Shown: positions 53,474-64,000 of the stretch, one piece after another | Layout of the letters: each line of letters begins with the position of its first letter | How positions within the stretch are numbered: the stretch's first letter is position 1 | From: Hofstenia miamia | Lineage: Eukaryota; Xenacoelomorpha; Acoela; Hofsteniidae | DNA length: 64,000 nucleotides | Direction: 5' to 3' | Assembly: GCA_900660155.1 (NCBI GenBank) | Contig: CABFPE010000872.1 | Location: forward strand, 178,641-242,640 | The notes under the pieces: model-generated | Told to the model about the DNA's origin: nothing | Databases searched by the model: none | What the model saw: only the letters and a program-made list of their open reading frames with translations | Translations under genes and position numbers: made by a program

Positions 53474-54084
53474 ATAATTGTACAAGTAGAAGTAAAATTG
53501 GTTAACGTGATGCAAATGTTTAAAGCAATTTAACTTTCCTAAGATTTACAACTAGAAATACAAAAGTTATTAGGATTCTGAAAGTTTGTCTTAAATTGAG
53601 AATTTAATGAAAATATATATTAAAATAAAGATTTAATCTTTAGTATTAGAAGAAAAAGAAGGCCTGGCATTTTATTACCTATCACGAAGAAATGCAACAT
53701 ATTGGTCCAATTTTGCCGTGAAACATCCATCCTCAAAATGAAATGCACACACTTTGGAAACACAAGCATCAAAATGGCGTTATTCTAAGAACATGCTAAA
53801 AATCAATTGTGGACTAGAATTGGAAATTATAGGGGCTCCCTGGTTTCATAACAGGTTCATAGACACTACACATGGTTTAAGTGCCAGTGGATCGTAGTGC
53901 TTCTGTAGCTGTTTTGCTAAATGATTTGGTGATTGCTATGTTCATAGAGAAATTTGAAATTGTTTTTGTTAGATTAAAGTTATAGTTCAAGTAAAAAATT
54001 TAGTGCAAAAATACACATAGATGTAACCGCCCCTTTCCTGTAGTTACCATGTAGTTTCATTTTAGTCTATTAATTGTCTTTTTN

Positions 54085-54143
54085 CCACGCCCACTGAGGA
54101 TTAAGGATTAAGTCATATGTAGTTTATGTAAACTGTTGGCAGT
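54085..54143 (+). repeat. 59-bp exact duplicate, copy 2
   Basis: Identical to 53004-53062. Together with the two N positions it shows that the 1020-bp contig 53064-54083 was placed between two ends that overlap each other. Confidence 0.95.
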
Positions 54144-54839
54144 ATTGGATCAGGGTGTTATTGTTTGTTGTGAGAATTGATGAAAGCAGGTTTTACTTTG
54201 CGTTTGTCGTTCTTGATAACCATGTCTTTCTTAGCAATTGCAGAAAAAATGATTCTGTACCTTCAAAGCAGCAAACGATTTAAAGTATTTGGCAGTGGTG
54301 GTGTGTTGTAGTGTTATGAAAGTTGTCCTTATACAACCATGGGAAAATAAGATATCCGAAAATAGCGGAACAGAAAGTTTTTGAGTTGGGCAATAGAATA
54401 TATAGAGTGGGGCAAAATGGGGCAGATTTCAACAGATGAATTTGGTTGCAGGGCACAACTTCTGTGGCTTATGTGGGGAGTTCACAAAAATCTGTCTCAC
54501 TTTATTCATTGACATCGACAAGAGGAGGATATTGTTTTATAAAATCATTTCCTCTTTAGACATCAGGATTAAACAAGGTTGATACTTAATCAGGTCAGGT
54601 CTGGTAATGTCTGATGTGTAGGTGAACACATCACCACTATCTTCCAGCTATGCTTTCAAATACGTCCATTATTATAACGAATCTCTTCCTGCAAAGAAAG
54701 CAAATTAAATACCATTCCTTAGTCGATTACATTTCGAAAATTAATGAATTTCTAAGTTAATATCCATTTTCAGATTTTGAACATCAGTCATAAGTCAACT
54801 CTGATTTTAAAAATACTTCTGATTTTGTTTAATTGATAT

Positions 54840-55850
54840 AAATAAAAATGATAAATTTTATGATCTATTAAACAATTTTGATTTAAACTCTATTATTGGA
54901 ATTACAGAAACAAGGTTAAAAAATGATGATAAACTAAGAAGTTTAAGTAAAACTCTTATATTTTTCAGAAAGAAAATTGAAACAATGCATTAACAAAACA
55001 ATTAAGAAGTGGAGGTGTTCTCTTATCTGTTCCGAAAAACTTAACACTAAAAAAAGAACAGACATTTATTGTAAAAATTCAAAATACGAAAGTTTATGGA
55101 TTGAAATAAACATAAATTAATATACCAAGCTAATAAATATTAGTTATTGTAGTAATAGACAAACATATAAGGAATTAATAAAATATATGATTAAAGAAAT
55201 AAACAAAACGTCCAAAATATCTACTGCAGTTATACTAATGGGTGATTACAATCAAAATTATCTAAATACAACACAATGTAAAAATATTCATGATATGATA
55301 GATATCTATAATAGGAAACCACTTAATACCAGTACTCCAACACATATTCATACAAAAATATTTTTATTAATAGATTACATTATTTGTGATACAATAGAAA
55401 AAATATTTTTATTAATAGATTACATTATTTGTGATACAATAGAAAAAATATTTTTGAATACTTTGTAGCAGATTGTTTGATTTCAGATCACCTATTAACA
55501 TGCGCAATCCAAAGGAAGAGATTAAGCCAAATAGAATAGAAATAGACTAACACTACCTTCATTCCAGAAGTAATTAGGACGAAAATACTTTATTAAACCA
55601 AATATTATGCTTAGATTGGAAACTTGCAATTCATTATTAAAAATTTAATGAGCAATGTCCATTAAAAAAAGTTAAGAAGAATACAAATCAAAATGAATTA
55701 TTTAAATGGAAGCAATGATCATCAAATGAAACAAAACAATTAATTAAACTGAAACACAATGTATATATAAACTACTGTAAAGATTAAAATGAAAAAAATT
55801 TTACCAAGTGTAAATATATTAGAAACAAACATTATTTTTTGACCTTCTAC
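54840..55850 (+). pseudogene. LINE-type endonuclease fragment
   Basis: Plus-strand blocks in several frames: LNSIIGITETRLKNDDKL (the TETRL motif of apurinic-type LINE endonucleases), GGVLLSVPKNLTLKKEQTF, VILMGDYNQNYL (the catalytic GDYN), PTHIHTKIFLLIDYIICD (the S/T-x-IDYI block), and a final SDHLLTC (catalytic His). A linker-like KPLKK...NELFKWKQ region lies to about 55850. No reverse-transcriptase part follows before the gap. An in-frame tandem duplication of 45 bp (55354-55453) repeats the LIDYIICD block. An old truncated copy. Confidence 0.75.
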
Positions 55851-55859
55851 ATTTCAAAA

Positions 55860-56620
55860 ACAAGCGGTTTTCTTCTCCAACTAGTATTGACCAACTAGAG
55901 CACAAGAAAACTGATGTTTGTGCTTTTTACAAAATATTTGTCCGAATTGCTCAACTGAGCAACATAATAGTTGTTAAAAACTTATTTTTTAATTAATTAC
56001 AGTTTACGTGATAGTTAGTTTAATTGCAGGACTGAATTAGGTTGGTGAATTTGCACTGATATTTCAAATTTTTAACGGTAGGGGTTAAAGGCGTATCAAA
56101 CTTTGACTACTCTAGTGCTAAGAAGCTAATGATTACTTGATAAACTAGTTTTTGCAGTTAGTCTGATTTTCAAACATGAAAACAAGTGGGTTTCCAGATG
56201 TGGTACTTGGTTGCAGAACGCTTCGTTTAATTCAGTAAGAACCTTGTTAATCAGGTCTGACATTTTTAAAGCTAATGTATAGTCAGCGAACATTTTGTGA
56301 ATCCTGGATCAACCATTTGTTTCACATAATGAAACTCCTTCATCTATGATATTATTTTTATCACCAGGAGGGATTATTACCGATCTATTCAATAATTGAG
56401 AGGAACAATCATTTTAGCTTTGATTCAAAGAAGACTGCCGAGAAATTTAATTCTTTTGCTTAATAATGATGTGATAATAGTTTATCAATAACAATCAATC
56501 TATGATTGATAAAGTTTAAACTGTATTACTAAGGATTGACTAATGCAAAGGGTTTTTGGAAAACCAATTTACTTCAGGAAATACCTTATAAACTTGCCAT
56601 TTATGGTGTGTTGGACCTTT
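55860..56620. other. AT-rich DNA up to the gap, nothing recognised
   Basis: No domain-like translation and no definable repeat. Long frames reported here arise from the N run. Confidence 0.5.
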
Positions 56621-57620
56621 NNNNNNNNNNNNNNNNNNNNNNNNNNNNNNNNNNNNNNNNNNNNNNNNNNNNNNNNNNNNNNNNNNNNNNNNNNNNNNNN
56701 NNNNNNNNNNNNNNNNNNNNNNNNNNNNNNNNNNNNNNNNNNNNNNNNNNNNNNNNNNNNNNNNNNNNNNNNNNNNNNNNNNNNNNNNNNNNNNNNNNNN
56801 NNNNNNNNNNNNNNNNNNNNNNNNNNNNNNNNNNNNNNNNNNNNNNNNNNNNNNNNNNNNNNNNNNNNNNNNNNNNNNNNNNNNNNNNNNNNNNNNNNNN
56901 NNNNNNNNNNNNNNNNNNNNNNNNNNNNNNNNNNNNNNNNNNNNNNNNNNNNNNNNNNNNNNNNNNNNNNNNNNNNNNNNNNNNNNNNNNNNNNNNNNNN
57001 NNNNNNNNNNNNNNNNNNNNNNNNNNNNNNNNNNNNNNNNNNNNNNNNNNNNNNNNNNNNNNNNNNNNNNNNNNNNNNNNNNNNNNNNNNNNNNNNNNNN
57101 NNNNNNNNNNNNNNNNNNNNNNNNNNNNNNNNNNNNNNNNNNNNNNNNNNNNNNNNNNNNNNNNNNNNNNNNNNNNNNNNNNNNNNNNNNNNNNNNNNNN
57201 NNNNNNNNNNNNNNNNNNNNNNNNNNNNNNNNNNNNNNNNNNNNNNNNNNNNNNNNNNNNNNNNNNNNNNNNNNNNNNNNNNNNNNNNNNNNNNNNNNNN
57301 NNNNNNNNNNNNNNNNNNNNNNNNNNNNNNNNNNNNNNNNNNNNNNNNNNNNNNNNNNNNNNNNNNNNNNNNNNNNNNNNNNNNNNNNNNNNNNNNNNNN
57401 NNNNNNNNNNNNNNNNNNNNNNNNNNNNNNNNNNNNNNNNNNNNNNNNNNNNNNNNNNNNNNNNNNNNNNNNNNNNNNNNNNNNNNNNNNNNNNNNNNNN
57501 NNNNNNNNNNNNNNNNNNNNNNNNNNNNNNNNNNNNNNNNNNNNNNNNNNNNNNNNNNNNNNNNNNNNNNNNNNNNNNNNNNNNNNNNNNNNNNNNNNNN
57601 NNNNNNNNNNNNNNNNNNNN
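56621..57620. other. Assembly gap (1000 N)
   Basis: Placeholder run of exactly 1000 N. Confidence 0.99.
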
Positions 57621-58200
57621 CGCTTAAAGTTGGGTCGGGTGGGCTGGGCCAGGCTTGGGCCAGATTTTCGACATAGCAATTTAGGCCGGGCTGGGCGTGG
57701 GCCGAATGTTTTAATTGGTATTTGCAGTATAGGAAAAATTTCACTTGAAAAATTAAACTTAGGTTAATCAGCATTTTTAACTGGTGTAATACTTCTAACA
57801 TCTAAATTTAGTCTGCTACAAGCAAAGAGCGTTTCTGAAAACTCCCACTTACTTTATGCTGATGAAAGTTGATCAAATTTGTAAAAGATGGTTACTTCAA
57901 AAATCAGTATTATTATTATAATTACTCTAAATACCAATATTTTGGTATTCAGGCCACCTGAGTGTGTTTAGCGCCTGTTGCAAGCATACATTTAAAGATT
58001 AAAACAAACATGTTATCTATATTTACTACCTCCTATTTAAACGGATATATTGCTTAGATATGAAGAAAGGGATTATTTTCTTTCAAATATTACATAAATT
58101 GTAAAAGAAATTAACAAAATTTTAAATGAAATTTGTGTAAAAATTTTAGTGAAACTCCAGTTGTTTACGAGTTATTTTGAACAGCAGAAAACTCCTAGCA
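57621..58200. repeat. Dispersed repeat copy with GGGCTGGGCC tip (paralogue of 39.6-40.5 kb)
   Basis: Right after the gap comes cgcttaaagttgggtcgggt and further GGGCTGGGCC words (57621-57710), then AT-rich sequence collinear with 39826-40450. It lacks the 339-bp MITE present there. A third GC tip of the same kind is at 59185-59260. Confidence 0.7.
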
Positions 58201-58601
58201 AAATTTTGGCAAGCACGGAGCCCCACCCCAAGCCAACTTTTATGAAAAAGCAAATTTTTTAGTTGGATGTTAATAATAAAATAGTTTTTGAATTAAATTG
58301 CGAATAATGGTAAAAAAATATACAATCAATGGTGCTACTAAATTCCAAATAATTCAATGGCTTTATAAAAGTAATTACTGTTAATATTGCGATTAGAACC
58401 TCATTGTTGTATTTGGGTTTTACACTAGTACAATATTGTAAACCATAACAGGAAAGTTTAAGGTTTTTGAAGAACGTGTAAAAATACATATACACAAAAG
58501 GTTAATAGCAATACTCAATTTCAGAAATGTCAAGTAGAGTGCAAAATTGGCAGCTAAGTTTTGCCATGCCCAGTTAATATAAAAATATCTGGAGATTAAA
58601 A

Positions 58602-58683
58602 ATATTGATAAATCGTTGTTGGTTAAAGTTACGCCATCAATCGTTATTTATCTCACTTAACGTTACAATACTATCTATGCCAA
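58602..58683 (+). repeat. Conserved 82-bp dispersed repeat, copy 2
   Basis: Matches 45867-45948 with two or three differences. Confidence 0.85.
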
Positions 58684-58689
58684 CATTTT

Positions 58690-59130
58690 TATGTTTTCGA
58701 TATACGTCTAAGCAAGAGATCAACATATAAACACTATAATTTATAAAAAAAGATTTTTAATGTGTTATTATTTTTTGAGGGGAAAACGTTTAACAATTTT
58801 AAGAAGAAAGCAACAAAAAGTAAAAAAAATTGTAAGCAATTTAAGAGTAAGCTGTGCACAAATTTGAAACAATAGAAAAATTTTGTCTTCATTAGTAACA
58901 TTTGTGAAAATTCACACTCAATATTGGTATTGGTAGCCGAATACAAACATTTACAGGAGGGGCACATATCTGCTCCAGGAAGGGTTGAGCACCTTGAACC
59001 ACAGGCCTACGGCCCTGCTTGACAAGTTTATTGTTTTAGGCTAACAATGAAATTTTAATTACAACAGAATTGAATTAGCATATTACTTAACACATTCTTG
59101 CAAATTATCTAATCAACTTCATGGAGTAGT
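58690..59130. other. AT-rich intergenic DNA, nothing recognised
   Basis: No supported gene on either strand. Confidence 0.5.
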
Positions 59131-59184
59131 GTTTATTCGCCTCTATGAGGCAGAAGAAGCTATCAGCGGCGCAAAAGAATCAAA

Positions 59185-59261
59185 GCTTGGGCCGAATAAT
59201 TGGTATTTAGAATTGGGCCAGGCTGGGCTTAGGCCTAAGCTGCATTGGGCTGGACCGAGTN

Positions 59262-59299
<38 letters not shown>
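59185..59299. repeat. GGGCCAGGCTGGG patch and (TA)n
   Basis: The words cttgggccgaataattggta and gggccaggctgggctt match the tip at 57621-57720. An N at 59261 and a (TA)n run (59268-59297) follow. (TA)n also directly follows the gap beside the related repeat at 39.6 kb, so this family seems to sit beside TA microsatellites. Confidence 0.6.
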
Positions 59300-59302
<3 letters not shown>

Positions 59303-59837
59303 AGCATGAGTTACAAAGAAAATGATCAGAGAGATTGCTTGATGTGTTTCAAGAATCCATCAATGATTTCGGGAATGATTAATTGCCAACAGAAAGAAGA
59401 TTACACATCGGAAAGGAAAAAACCATAAATAGGAATGTTGGTTGTAGTGTAGCATAATCTCCAACAAAACAATCGATTCAACAAAAATCAGAAGAAAAAT
59501 CAAACATAAAACTCAATTATGAAATTCGAGTTATTTTATTAGAAATTAGCTTCAAATGATTTTGCCAAAACTGTAAAAGTAAATATCGGTCGCAACACCT
59601 TTGACAAAACGCAAGTGGACATTAAGCTCCGCATTGATTTTAGCTTAAGAACCGGTTCACGCAGAAGATAATTACGTGGACATCAAAAATTGATTTGCGA
59701 CTGGTACTTGCTTAATCGGTAAACATATTTATTAATTTTTATATAAATTCAACCAAAGCGGTGTAAAGATGATGGAAATGTACCCTTTAGTGGTTTACTC
59801 TTATTCTATCGGTGTAATTATCTATTAACCCACGTAG

Positions 59838-59932
59838 CCAAATACTGGTGGACCACCAGTGGCAGATACGGTGGCCCACCAGGTGGGTTTTGGCCGCCCG
59901 TGCACCAGTGGACCACCAGTGGCAAACATCGT
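59838..59932. repeat. Nested palindrome of CACCAGTGG / CCACTGGTG words
   Basis: Within 95 bp, tggaccaccagtggca occurs twice (about 59848 and 59908), together with actggtggaccaccagt, cggtggcccaccaggtggg and ggccgcccgtgcaccag. Many segments are self-complementary. The block is G+C-rich in an AT-rich setting. It could be the terminal part of a MITE or a short hairpin repeat. Confidence 0.6.
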
Positions 59933-60120
59933 CTGCAATGCAATACATCCACACGTTATATGTGAAACTGTAGCAAACAATGAACTACTATTTGGATACA
60001 GTTATTCAGGGAAAATATTATACTTTTAGCATTTTTTTCATTTGCTATGCGTTTGATTTATTCAACCAATTGTATCGTTAAACATTTAAGAATAGTTACA
60101 ATTTAGGCCAATTGATGTAG

Positions 60121-60139
60121 ATATATATATATAACATAT

Positions 60140-60202
<63 letters not shown>
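60121..60202. repeat. (TA)n microsatellite
   Basis: An interrupted then pure TA run over about 80 bases. Confidence 0.95.
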
Positions 60203-60204
<2 letters not shown>

Positions 60205-60209
60205 ACATT

Positions 60210-63200
60210 CAGGAGATGGACTTGAATTATGTTGAATTTTCTATGTACGACACTGAATACATTTGTATTGTCAATAATTAAATTCAATAATATAATTCAA
60301 TACAAGAAAATTCGCTAAAATTTCGCGAATTTCATAATCTTAGTATTTCTAAGACTGATTGAAAACAATAACTTAAAGAATTTCTGCTGGATCTTGAAAT
60401 GTTGCAGAGCTTTTTTGCTTTTTCAGAGTCAGCTAACGTGAAACCCATGCACAGATTTGCATTTTTAAAATTCAAAATTCTGTGCATTTTGATTTGAACT
60501 ATTGAAAACTTAGAAAATATGAGAAAGTTCTTGAATAGATCTTAGTTCTTTGATTTGCTTCAAGGCTTTTGGAAGTTTATTGAAACAATTTACAAAAAAT
60601 TTTGTTGTATTCGTTCAAAGAATTCAACTTTTATTTAAAGGAATTACATAGAAGTATGTTTATTGGTTCGAAATATTATATCTTGAAATCCAGATTTAGT
60701 ACTTTAACTTTTTTAATATTTGCTAAACCCTATACATACATTAATGTAAAAATTAAAGTATATCATATTGGAATCCCATTTAGATATTAGGGAAGCTCTG
60801 ATTTAGCATCTGTGGCATTTGTAGCCATTGGAACTTGTAACTCTCATTTGTTGGCAGGGGTAATACCATTCTCACAAAAGTTTATGTTTATATTATAAAT
60901 GTATCCATTTCTTAAATACAAAATAGCAATTTCAATAGATTTTTCAAACTGCAATTTTCAGCAATTTATCATTTGTAAGTAGAATGAAATATCAGAATAA
61001 TATATTCATGAAAAATATTTTGATTCCTCAGCAAAATTTATTTATTTGCATTAATTTTTACTTTTTAAAATGAAATTTAAATTAATAGTTGCTTTATTAA
61101 TGTTTTTAAAAATTTCGCTTTATTGAGATTTGTTTGCGTGTTGCAATGCTATATCTTTAGGAAATTACTTATAGTAAATATCAAATGTATTCTTAATGTC
61201 TTATGGTATTTGCTGGTAGTAGCATTGTAATGATTTAGGACTAGCATGCTCAAATTTCATTAGCATAAATAAAATTTTTTCAACGATTTTGTACTATTTA
61301 AAATCTTTCTAGCTTTTTCGAAGAGAAATTTAAGAAATTTCGAAGAACATGTTAGGATTTTCAAAGCTTCATTGACTTCGAATATTACATTACGATTCAC
61401 GTAGTAAGCAACATGAAAAACTTTCAAAATATAAACTTTTCTACGTTCTTGATAACTACCTCTTCTTCTTTGGAAGCACTTAATGTAATGACGTCATTTG
61501 CATATGACCTCGGTTGTATGTAAAACACTGACAAATATGCTTTTCCTTGTTCCGTTTTAAGACATCTGATTTTGCACAAAACTGTAAGCAATATCACAAG
61601 TGATGAAATTCAAACGTCATGGCATCTTGTTTTAAATGTAATTTTGATGTGCCTTTTAAGAAAACTTGCTTTTTGATTTCAGAATTTTGAAAAGGTACAG
61701 TAGCATTAGAAAATGGTTTAATGTTTTTGTATTCATACTATAGAACCGTTAGAAGTGATTGAAATGAATAATTTAGGAAAGCTAAATGTCATATAAAATT
61801 TATAGAATATTGCATATTCGATACCTTAAATTTCAAGCGTTTTTATATGAAAATCTTAGTTGAAAAATATATTATGGCATATTAACAAGAAAAAATATTT
61901 ACTTTCGAATGAAAGAGTCGTTCCCGTCGATTTGCAATTTCAGTTTATTTGAAAACTTTCTATGAAAAATTTCAAATAGCAAATCAAGCTAAGAATTGAG
62001 TTCAACCACAGGGTCATAAAGGTAATAAGTTTCAAGAATTCCATCTTGTTTCAAGATCCCCGGGCTAGTAGCCTAAATATTTGAAGAATAACAGCATAGA
62101 ATCTTTACGCAAGTTTTGCAGCAGTAGTTTGAAGTTGATCTTAACAGTACATAACTTTTTTCAAGAAGGTAATTCAAAGAAATGCCAATCCTTAAGAAAA
62201 AGTTTGCAATAGGTCACTAAATAATAGATGTATTTTATAGTGAAATAATATTAAATGTCACATTTGTGGTAACTTACTCAAGCTCTATAATACAATCTGA
62301 AAAAATGCGCATTTGAATCAATATCTATATCCTAAGTTAGCAGAAAGTTCAGCTTTACATTTTCTTAGGCAAATTAGAACTGTAAATGATTAGATTAAAA
62401 TTGCTCCAAATACGATTGAAAAATGCCTAATTTCAACAGATTTTGTTGAAAATATGTTTTGCAGTATTCATTTGTTTTCTTTGATTTTGAAGTTAATTTT
62501 ATGATTTCAGAATTCTTATTTTCGTTATGATTTTATTATTAATTCAAAATCGAATCGAAATATCAATTTTTAATTACTATTAGTTATGAATAATGATTTG
62601 AAAATTAAATTGGATTTTTAGCTTTATTACAAAGATCATTGTAGCATATTGTTAAATTTTTTATCTTTAAGTAAGTACGCGGTCTTCTAGCAGGGTACCT
62701 GTTTGACTGGCTTGAACTTTGTGTCAATTACCTTGGTAAATTGTGCGCAGACGTTTGCGCAGTCTGCATTCATTTGTTGAAATTGAGATACATTACCTTG
62801 TATATCAAAATAAAATCATCACAATTGGTATAAATGGAAAAACTAAGCACAATTACACAAATTTAAATAAAAAATGGATTATTCTTGTCTAATTATTTCC
62901 CAGCTTTTTGGCAATATTTCCAAACAATTTTACTAAAGTTGAATTATAAGCATTTAGTTTTCAAAAAACATTTATACATTAAGGCTGGAATCATCATTCC
63001 CATAAATTGTTTTGAGCAAGTAATGATTCACATGCAACATATTTTTAATAAAATATAACACCAAATGACGTTATTAATCTGTTAACATTGTAAGTAGCAC
63101 CAGTCTGATATGAATGCTCAAAGTGAAACAATCTTTCCAGTGTAACTTGTACCTTTGACTGAATAGTTCATTTCACAAATGTAATTTAACTTTGCACTAC

Positions 63201-63820
63201 AGAAGCTATCACCAAACTTTAATTGCGGAAGAGTGGCATAAATGCACTGTTGCTTATTGTTACCTAAAAGAACATAAATTAGTAAATCAATATCCTTATG
63301 TTAGTCAATATTTCAAGTTATGTTTTCCTATTTGTCTAAATTAAAATCATGAGGTTAGTGTTGGCTGTAATATGAATGTTAGGCTACATGATTTTGATTA
63401 TAAAGACGCCTTTGTCAATTGTGATTATATGTAAACTTTCATTTAACAACATCTATTATTTCTCATGTAATGAGCTTATTGCTTAGTGGAATACCTCATT
63501 ATATATTTAGATGAAAAATTAGCAGCAGTAATGTTGTTGGAATATGCTTTATGAGGCAAATAGAGAATTTCAGAAAATTAAATATTTAAAGAAAATCATC
63601 AAAATTGCATAGTTTTCAACCATGTCTGGGGAAAAAAACAATAATATTTTTGTTTATAAATTATTTTGTTGGTAGTCAATGAAAGTCTGCAATTTAAAAT
63701 AGTGAAATTTTACGATACTCAGGCAATAAATTTCGAATTGTCGTTTTTCTGATATTGAATTCCACATCAACAGGACAAAGTGAGCAGAAAGTTTAAAGAA
63801 TAAATATATACTATTGAACC
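60210..63820. other. Long AT-rich gene-free stretch
   Basis: Scanned on both strands: no receptor, transposase or LINE motifs. The only compositional feature is a G+C-richer patch at about 62670-62775 (tacgcggtcttctagcagg, gtgcgcagacgtttgcgcag, the latter nearly palindromic). It may be regulatory or repeat-derived but cannot be assigned. Confidence 0.5.
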
Positions 63821-63900
63821 CTTCGCTGCGAGTAACGGACCAAAGGTAGAATCGGGTTGAGATTTTGAAAACCGACCTGCCCCGAACCCGACATGAAAAT
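63818..63900. repeat. MITE-like tip with ACCCGA/CGGGTT motifs
   Basis: The words gaatcgggttgag, aaaaccgacctgccccgaac and ccgacatgaaaatc stand out as the iterated GC motif style of the window's other MITEs. The other end is beyond the window. Confidence 0.35.
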
Positions 63901-64000
63901 CTTAACCAGATTTCAACACAATTTCAACCCGAATTTAAAAAATCCTCAAGCATTAAAATGATAAAAAATTAGAGTTCATTAAATGTGTGTTTAAAATTCA

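Noticed and set aside
60096-60287. Frame with an alternating Tyr-Ile run
   Set aside because: Translation of the (TA)n microsatellite.
1-64000. tRNA, rRNA or CRISPR features
   Set aside because: No cloverleaf with A and B box sequences, no rRNA-like conserved stretches and no regular spacer arrays were noticed on either strand. A dedicated scan was not possible.

Overview
The window reads as nuclear DNA of an AT-rich invertebrate animal. It has GT-AG introns, two rhodopsin-class (class A) receptors, LDL-receptor class A modules, and many animal-type transposons (Tc1/mariner, hAT, a THAP-bearing P element, jockey/CR1/L2-like LINEs). There is no bacterial-style gene packing. The repertoire would suit a cnidarian such as Hydra or another soft-bodied invertebrate, but the sequence alone does not fix the species. 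Three runs of 1000 N (25846-26845, 38611-39610, 56621-57620) and single N at 19324, 49460, 53063, 54084 and 59261 are scaffold joins. Two of the single-N sites show duplicated flanks that look like assembly errors.

Region 1 (1-6.5 kb) is gene-free, with two broken Tc1/mariner transposase copies and a clean 674-bp hAT-type MITE. Region 2 (6.5-18.2 kb) is one four-exon host gene. Its splice phases join into an uninterrupted 635-codon receptor: signal peptide, about four LDLa modules, then a seven-helix class A GPCR. Its introns house a 2.9-kb P element with long terminal inverted repeats and an 8-bp target duplication, itself interrupted by a hAT MITE. The last intron holds an apparently intact Tc1-like element whose catalytic spacing counts as DD35E.

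Region 3 (18-25 kb) is mostly empty. It has a fold-back element whose arms are degenerate telomere-like repeats, a CCCAAG-ended MITE and two weak exon candidates. Region 4 (25-40 kb) is a transposon nest: a minus-strand LINE split by a plus-strand LINE that carries its own MITE, then a mariner-like copy, then the most unusual object in the window. That object is a 906-codon open frame plus a 119-codon frame, neither resembling a family I know, lying between long inverted repeats (about 34.27-35.34 kb and 38.44-38.61+ kb). A further, nearly identical copy of the repeat lies at 25.03-25.85 kb.

Region 5 (40-48 kb) holds an intronless class A GPCR (44376-45296) among MITEs and empty AT-rich DNA. 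Region 6 (48-56 kb) has two hAT remnants, a Tc1 remnant inside a doubtful contig, and a LINE endonuclease fragment. Region 7 (57-64 kb) is gene-free, with MITE tips, (TA)n tracts and a partial copy of a repeat family also present at 40 kb.

Only the two receptors are confident host genes. They share a broad family but show no sign of acting together. The rest is mobile-element sediment, and several insertions can be ordered in time by nesting. All positions and matches were read by eye; no alignment or database search was run.
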